Below, piece by piece: positions 58,603 to 64,000 of a stretch of 64,000 nt of DNA. The position numbers and the translations under genes are program-made. The notes under the pieces were generated by a model, which had not been told where the DNA came from, did not search any database, and saw nothing but the letters and a program-made list of their open reading frames with translations. The stretch comes from Dipteris shenzhenensis. Lineage: Eukaryota > Polypodiophyta > Polypodiopsida > Gleicheniales. Every line of letters starts with the position of its first letter. Within the stretch, counting starts at the first letter, position 1. The stretch lies in NCBI GenBank assembly GCA_047967505.1, contig CM106538.1; one strand, 5' to 3'.

Positions 58603-59176
58603 ATGGCAACATCAGACGAGGTATGTTTTCAATATTACGCATTGTAGTATTTCTTCACATTAGTTTATATTCTAATTTATAATAGATTACTATTTCACAA
58701 ATCTTTAATCAATTCAAAAGTAAAGCTAGATTGGCTCAACAAGATCAAGATAAATCAATAAAAAGAACAAAGGGACAAAATTATTTCTTGTATACAGCTC
58801 AAATGCGTCTCACAAACATGGCTGGAAAGGAACCAAATGAATACATTTATGGATGGAGCACACTACAAGACCTTAGGAATTTCATGGATAACAATCAACA
58901 TGAAGTACAACAATGGAAGGCAGAACATGGGGACAAAGAAATGAGAGCAAACGGTTAGTAATCCAAATTTATTTATAAAAAATGATAAAACTTTACATTT
59001 TAAAAATACAATAAATAACATATACATAATATCAAATCAAACATAATGCAGGTTTAACTAAGTACATAATTCAAAAAATCACAAAAGAGGATGATATCAT
59101 TACTCCAATGATGTTGAGAACAGAAGCACAAGCTATAATTAAGTCAAAATGGAAAATATTATTTAAAAATCTCTAG
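58603..59176 (+). pseudogene. Second Helitron gene, short form without nuclease domain
   Basis: Predicted exons 58603-58620, 58686-58953 and 59052-59176 join to 137 codons including the stop, with GT..AG introns of about 65 and 98 bp. The exon 1 end and the exon 2 domain match the gene at 14904. QIFNQFKSKARL aligns with QLFELYKSNAKA, FLYTAQMRLTNMAGKEPNEY with FLTTKQFRLANNAGECPGAY, and GWSTLQDLRNFMDNN with GFSTYAELRDFIDNC. Exon 3 (LTKYIIQKITKEDDI...) aligns without gaps with LLKEILVELDIEFDE.... It then stops at TAG 59174, before any GIY-YIG region. The frame is intact to that stop, so it may be a genuine short form, but the host element is dead and a 3' truncation is equally possible. Confidence 0.65.
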
Positions 59177-59820
59177 GAAATAGCACTAAATTCATTTATA
59201 TATATTCTAGCTCAGTACAGCTACTTGCACAGATCTAGTTATTTTGTTAGGGTAGAGACTGTTATGCTTCTTATTAGGTAAGATGCATCTTAGTTTAAAA
59301 TCCACTTGCCCAACCGCCCCCCCCTTCCCCCCCTTCCCCCCCCCCCCCGTCCCCCCGGCCCCAAAGCCCCCCTCCCCCCCCCCCCCCCCCACACACAATC
59401 ACACACCCATGGCCCACTTTAAAGGGCGTATTAGCCCCACAGTAAGAGCAGCTCAACTCAGACTCAAACAATCAACATAGCGCCATTCTAACTCGGGCTC
59501 TAAACTTAAATATTCCTTAGACTCGGCCTACTGTGTGGCCTCCATTACGAGGTAGAAAGGAGGCATCCCGAGGGATTCGAACACAAGCAGTGAACTCAGG
59601 TGGGACAACACACGATCGATAGCCGTCTCGTGTCCGCAAGAAATTGCCATAGGCCCTAACAAGCTCCCATGAAGCGTGTGCACGCTGAGAAAATGTGTCC
59701 TTCAAGTTCCAGGTGGTCACGTGATCTGAGCCTCAGTTAACAAACACACATAAAAAGGAGGAGCAGGCCAACCTCTTTAATCTTTAATTCATTCATTCAT
59801 TTCTGCAATCTCCAAAATCC
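59177..59820. other. C-rich tract and promoter-side DNA of the ubiquilin-like gene
   Basis: A C-homopolymer tract lies at about 59310-59393. From about 59520 the composition becomes more balanced. A TATA-like ACATAAAAAGG near 59748 and a CT-rich leader with ATTCATTCATTCATT precede the ATG at 59821, which fits a plant promoter and 5' leader. Confidence 0.5.
59310..59393. repeat. Poly(C) low-complexity tract
   Basis: Nearly all C on the plus strand, interrupted by TT and occasional G or A. It gives spurious proline-rich and glycine-rich frames. Confidence 0.95.
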
Positions 59821-60031
59821 ATGGCTGATCCTCAACCCATCCCCGCTTGCCCAGCCCTCGTGCACGTGCGTTGCACCAATGGTAGCAAATTCTCTGTGGA
59901 GACCGACCTTAACTCCTCCGTCGCCTTCTTCAAGGCTTTGGTCGCTCAACAATCGGACATCGCCGCTGATCAACAGCGTCTCATTTACAAGGGCCGGGTC
60001 CTCAAGGATGACAATACGCTTGAGAGTTATG
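59821..60031 (+). CDS. Ubiquilin (DSK2-like) first exon with ubiquitin-like domain
   Basis: The 70 complete codons from ATG at 59821 encode a short leader and a ubiquitin-like domain: HVRCTNGSKFSVETDLNSSV, FKALVAQQSDIAADQQRLIY and KGRVLKDDNTLESYG. This pattern, with QQRLIYKGRxLKDDxTLxSYG, is that of the amino-terminal domain of plant DSK2/ubiquilin proteins, which carry ubiquitylated clients to the proteasome. The domain stops at a GT donor (GGTAGGC at 60031/60032, phase 1), exactly where the GLQxDHTVH segment should follow. That next exon is not visible in the rest of the window. Either intron 1 is longer than 4 kb and invaded by retroelements, or the exon is an orphan. Good initiation context and leader favour a real gene start. 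Confidence 0.65.
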
Positions 60032-62038
60032 GTAGGCTCTCTCCCTTGGAATGTTTCTAAATTCGATTTGTTTGTATTTGCAGTGGATGAGTAGAACCCT
60101 AGGTGCGCTTTGGGCGCTCCCCTGTACGTTATGTTTTTTCTCTGTTTTCTTGGGAATATCGTATGCTTGGAATTTTCAAGTCATTATTAATGTGTGGAAG
60201 ACTTTAAAAGACAATGGCATGTGAAGAATATTACTCTCTTTGGACTTTCGGTTTGCCTCCCACAATCCGTTTTCCAACTTGCAGGAATAAGTTCTAGGGC
60301 ACTATCTCTTTATAGAACGAGATCTAGATTATCGGTTGTAAAGTGACTATAAAAAGCCAGTTTTGAGGTTTCCAGGGAAAGGGCAAAAACTGCAGTCTCG
60401 TTAATAATTAGAGATGTTGCCCTAGTGGTCTTCCTACGAATCTTGGAGCTTTACATGAAGGTTTTTTCAGATTTGAAGCTTCTCACGACTTGCAACTTCA
60501 TTCTTCAAGACTTGGAGACCCTTTTTTATTGTTTGGAACTTTCATTTATCTTTACACTAGGTTATAGCTAGCTTATAATTCTCTCGGAGATGTTCTATGG
60601 ACTCCTAGGAGATGCCTTGTGCACTCCCTCGACTATTTGCTACTCAAATGTAGTCGTCACTTTTTTTTGTTGTACTTTGTCTCATAGGCCTGCAAGGCCT
60701 CTCGAAGACGTTCTCTCTCTCTCTTCTTGAGAGTATCACTCATCATCAAGGACCTCAGGAAAGAGGAGTCTCACATGCACTGAGGATTGCCATCGAACAG
60801 ATGCGGGTGTCGTCCCATCAATTGTGGACCGAGGTAGCTCTCAACTGTGGACCGAGGTAGGCAGAGCTGCAAGCATACCCAGAGAGTAGCGGATCTTTAG
60901 GTTATAGACAAAGGAACATTTCTTATGTGTCTGCCCAGCTTATTATGAGATCCGTGGATGATACCATTGTCTTTTTCAGGAGGGGCACGGGTTTGTCCCA
61001 CTCTCACAGTTGAAGGACCAGGTTTGCATTGGGCTCTATCTGATTGACATGGGACAACATAGTGGGACTATTGCAACAAATCAGAGAGCAGCATGAGAGG
61101 ACACGCTGCAGAAGGTTGAGGTAGATCGAGTACATTGACATGTCACTGACTTCTATGCATTTGAGTCAGCTCTAGGACATAGTGGGGTGGAGGAGGAAGA
61201 GCTAGTTGACATGAGGGTAGTGCAGATCAGTAGGGAGAGACGATGTGATGCTTCCGATCGAGGTACGCGGAGAGACCACACATGACATGAGTACACACGA
61301 TCGAGGTCTGGTCCATCTCGACTCTCCTCAGAGGAGATAGCCAGAGACGAGGCGTCACTCTTGAAATAGCCCATTGGATATAGAGGTTGAGGAGACCATG
61401 TCCTCCGCCACAACAAGAGACAACTTGATAGACGAAGATCTGGGATATTTTTGTAGCACATTGGAGAGCCACCATAACATCGGTTTTGGATTTCAAGCTT
61501 TCAATCTTTTAGTCTTTCAGTTCTTCAGTTTTGATTTTTGAGTTACCTTAGCGTAGCACTTAGCAAGGGCCCTAGCGCGCCCTTTGCTTCAGCTCATAGA
61601 GGCTTGTATAAGTTTCTTCTTTTGATGTACTTTGCCAAACATAGGCTCAGTACGTCAAGCCAACCTTGAACCTGAGATCTAGACCGCCATGAGAGCTAGC
61701 TAGCCTTAAGATCAAGATGTGCTGCCATCCCACATGCCCCTTCCTATAGTTGTTAGTCCGTGACCAACATGACATAGACATAGGAGGCTCCAACCCCTTC
61801 GACCCGAATACTGAGCCCCTAGCTCATAGTTAAAGGTCTAGCACTGGCTGTCTTTAGCAATTAGTCCCAACTTTAGGCATCATGCATAAAGTAGCTTTAC
61901 TTAAAGCCACACTTTTCCCTGATTAGCTTTGTAGCCATGTCTTTCTTAGACTAGCTCAATCCATGGGAACTAAATCTCATCCATGCCAGCTTTTTGCAGA
62001 AGGATTAACATGGTTCTTGCCTCTTAACATGCTAGCGA
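60032..62038. other. No recognised exon; putative first-intron DNA
   Basis: I searched by eye for the continuation of the ubiquilin-like domain (DHTVH, STI1-like and UBA motifs) and found none. Some retroelement gag-like wording in broken plus frames near 60.7-61.5 kb is too weak to call. A short direct repeat (GTGGACCGAGGTAG) occurs twice near 60822 and 60847. Confidence 0.4.
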
Positions 62039-62450
62039 TGTAAGAAATCCTAGATTTACTATACTTAGAAATGTGCTAAGGAACAGAATGGAGACTGAAA
62101 TAGTAGAGAACAAGGAATAATTGTATTGCTTGAATGTCTGTAGGGTATCCGTTGTGTCATCCATATAATTTTGCCTCTCTTATATAGAGAGTGAAGAGTC
62201 ACACATGAAAAGGTGTGTACTCCAAAGTGTGTGTGCATGAAGAGGTGTGTACCCCTTGTGAAGGGTGTGACCCTTGATGAGAGGGTACATTACAATAGAA
62301 ATGTCTCTTCAATAGAGTGTCTCTTGTGCCTCATAGGAAGTGTCCCGTCGAAAGGGCAAGTCGAAAGGGCATACCCTTCCACAAGTGTCCATTCATCAAA
62401 CCATCCATAAGTCTAGAAATAGAGAAAGGAATACGTCACAAATCGTGACA
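62039..62450 (-). repeat. Ty3/gypsy LTR, copy A (3' LTR)
   Basis: TGTAAGAAATCC to AATCGTGACA on the plus strand. It matches 63186-63614 closely. The adjacent pol end on the right and the polypurine run (minus strand GAGTGGGAGGGGA) show it is the 3' LTR of a minus-strand element. Confidence 0.8.
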
Positions 62451-62550
62451 TCCCCTCCCACTCAAAATAAGACCCTAGTGGAGATAATGAAACCCTAGTG
62501 GAGATAATGAATTGATGTAGAAAATATCACTGTAAATTCTAAAAATACTG

Positions 62551-63185
62551 CTATAAAATGTCAGGGTACTGCTGTAAGTCTTCATCAGATTGCCAAGTAG
62601 CGTCGGAATCGTCCAGATCTTGCCAAAGAACAAGGAATTCCGTGATAAGTCGATGTCGAGTCTCTCGCTGTCGATGGTCTAGAATACGCTCAAGAATAAG
62701 GAGAACATAATCGTCTTCGATTTTTGGGACATAATCACCTGCAGGAGGAACTACTTCATCGCCTGGAATGTACGTCTTTAGCCAAGAAACATGAAATGTT
62801 GGATGGATTTGACCCCATGATGGTGGTAATTTCAATTTGTAACTTAAAGGTGAATTTTTCTTGACGATTCGGAAAGGTCCATAGTATCTTGTTCGCAACT
62901 TAGGAAACATAGACTTAACCGTCTTATAGCGATGTGGGGCTACAAATAATAGCACCATGTCACCAGTGTCAAATTCCAGGTGACGTCTATGTTTGTTGGC
63001 AGACCGTTGATACCGCTCTTGCGCTTTTCGCATATGATCCCTGACTTGGAGTAGAATGTTATGCATTTCTTGAACCAGTTGATCAGCTAGGGCCACTCGA
63101 TGTTGAAGTACAAAATTCGTTGGTACAATCGAAGTGTGTCCATAAGCTGCTTGGAATGGAGTCATGCTGATGGCACTATGGAAAG
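62551..63185 (-). pseudogene. Ty3/gypsy chromovirus integrase end with chromodomain, copy A
   Basis: The minus strand encodes the integrase carboxy end MTPFQAAYGHTSI, the GDMVLLFVAPHRY and LRTRYYGPFRIVKK (GPF/Y) module, PPSWGQIHPTFHVSWLK, and a chromodomain-like tail ILERILDHRQRETRHRLITE followed by FLVLWQDLDDSDATWQ. In chromoviruses this tail directs integration to particular chromatin. The gene is cut at its right edge, where LTR copy B begins at 63186. Confidence 0.8.
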
Positions 63186-63614
63186 TGTAAGAAATCCTAG
63201 ATTTACTATATTTAGAACTGTGCTAAGGAACAGAAAAGAGACTGAGATAGCAGAGAACAAGGAATAACTGTATTGCTTGAATGTCTGTAGGGTGGATGTG
63301 ATTGTCATCCATACAATTTGGCCTCTCTTATATAGAGAGTGAAGAGTCACACATGAAAAGGTGTGTACTCCAAAGGGTATGTGCATGAAGAGGTGTGTAC
63401 CCCTTGTGAAGGGTGTGACCCTTGATGAGAGGGTACATTACAATAGGAATGTCTCTTCATTAGAATGTCTCTTGTGAAGGGTTATGCCTCATTAGGAAGT
63501 GTCCCATCGAAAGGGCAAGTGTCCCGTCGAAAGGTCATACCCTTCCACAAGTGTCCATTCATTAAACCATCCATAAGTCTAGAAAGAGAAAGGAATACGT
63601 CACAGATCGTGACA
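63186..63614 (-). repeat. Ty3/gypsy LTR, copy B (3' LTR)
   Basis: TGTAAGAAATCC to GATCGTGACA, 429 bp. It has an extra short GGGCAAGTGTCCCGTCGAAA repetition near 63500-63530 compared with copy A. It is inserted directly after GAAAG in copy A pol. Confidence 0.8.
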
Positions 63615-63694
63615 TCCCCTCCCACTCAAAAGAAGACCCTGGTGGAGATAATGAACTGATGTAGAAAATATCATGGTAGATGCTGAAAATACTG

Positions 63695-64000
63695 CTATAA
63701 AAGATCAGGGTACTGCTGTAAGTCTTCATCGGACTGCCAAGTAGCGTCGGAGTCGTCCAGATCTCGCCAAAGAACAAGGAATTCCGTGATAAGTTGATGT
63801 CGAGTCTCTCGCTGTCGATGGTCCAGAATACGCTCAGGAATAAGGAGAACATAATCGTCTTCGATTTCAGGGACATAATCACCTGCAGGAGGAACTGCTT
63901 CATCGCCTGGAATGTACATCTTTAGCCAAGAAATATGAAATGTTGGATGGACTTTACCCCATGATGGTGGTAATTCCAATTTATAACTTAAAGGTGAATT
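63695..64000 (-). CDS. Ty3/gypsy chromovirus integrase/chromodomain end, copy B (runs off the window)
   Basis: Near-identical to the carboxy end of copy A: PPSWGKVHPTFHISWLKMYI, PERILDHRQRETRHQLITEF and LVLWRDLDDSDATWQ. The frame is open to the window edge. It belongs to the younger element whose 3' LTR is 63186-63614. Confidence 0.8.
   Translation of the reverse strand, partial: NSPLSYKLELPPSWGKVHPTFHISWLKMYIPGDEAVPPAGDYVPEIEDDYVLLIPERILDHRQRETRHQLITEFLVLWRDLDDSDATWQSDEDLQQYPDLL

Larger units (their letters stand above)
54417..59176 (+). mobile_element. Helitron-like element 2 (coding part), decayed
   Basis: Same gene order as element 1 (Rep, helicase, second gene) on the plus strand but strongly AT-rich and full of frameshifts and stops. 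The two elements are clearly homologous over the helicase and second gene yet diverged, so they are old relatives rather than a recent duplication. The termini are not identified. Confidence 0.75.

Noticed and set aside
59283-59480. Proline-rich (plus) and glycine-rich (minus) frames
   Set aside because: Produced by the poly(C) tract; not real proteins.
59560-59660. GGGATTCGAACAC resembling a tRNA B box on the minus strand, possible tRNA or SINE
   Set aside because: No matching A box or cloverleaf could be drawn around it.
60660-61500. Gag-like wording in broken plus-strand frames
   Set aside because: Too many stops and no zinc knuckle or protease motif to support a call.

Overview
The window looks like a gene-poor, repeat-rich stretch of a large plant nuclear genome. 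The evidence is the presence of plant-type Ty1/copia and chromodomain Ty3/gypsy retroelements, copia primer-binding sites matching initiator-Met tRNA, many decayed pentatricopeptide-repeat (PPR) fragments, and the first exon of a plant-type ubiquilin (DSK2-like) gene. A homosporous fern is my best guess from the PPR wording and the TE load, but this is inference. Most of the window is decayed mobile DNA, and every coding call rests on motif recognition by eye. Layout: 1-2.9 kb has no recognised gene and one strong foldback. 2.9-5.3 kb holds copia remains with two LTRs in opposite orientations. 5.3-8 kb is unassigned. 8.05-8.96 kb is a polypurine block. 9.0-10.9 kb is an LTR-like direct-repeat pair around a GC-richer non-coding core. 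11.2-16.2 kb is Helitron-like element 1. 16.2-18.2 kb is empty. 18.2-19.9 kb is a compositionally distinct, organelle-looking tract. 20.5-21.7 kb is a broken coiled-coil frame followed by a histone H3/CENH3-like pseudogene. 22.86-40.38 kb is an 8.76 kb unit present twice in tandem, each copy holding a Penelope-like reverse transcriptase pseudogene between 1 kb direct repeats. 40.7-42.9 kb holds LINE and copia fragments. 45.8-52.8 kb is a field of PPR fragments. 53.4-59.2 kb is an ATGC-word repeat array and Helitron-like element 2. 59.8 kb carries the ubiquilin-like exon. 62.0-64.0 kb is two nested copies of one chromovirus. The most interesting system is the pair of Helitron-like elements. Element 1 has a long Pif1-type helicase frame and, about 150 bp downstream on the same strand, a four-exon gene whose exons join in frame into a 327-residue protein ending in a GIY-YIG nuclease domain with its key residues. 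Element 2 is much more AT-rich and decayed. It keeps the HUH motif of the Rep domain, the helicase motifs, and, at the same place and spacing, a homologous second gene with matching intron positions but no recognisable nuclease domain. Both elements also lie with copies of a compact motif of two or three hairpins whose loops are complementary. Together this suggests a Helitron lineage with a conserved accessory protein, in one copy a nuclease fusion, and a structured nucleic-acid element.
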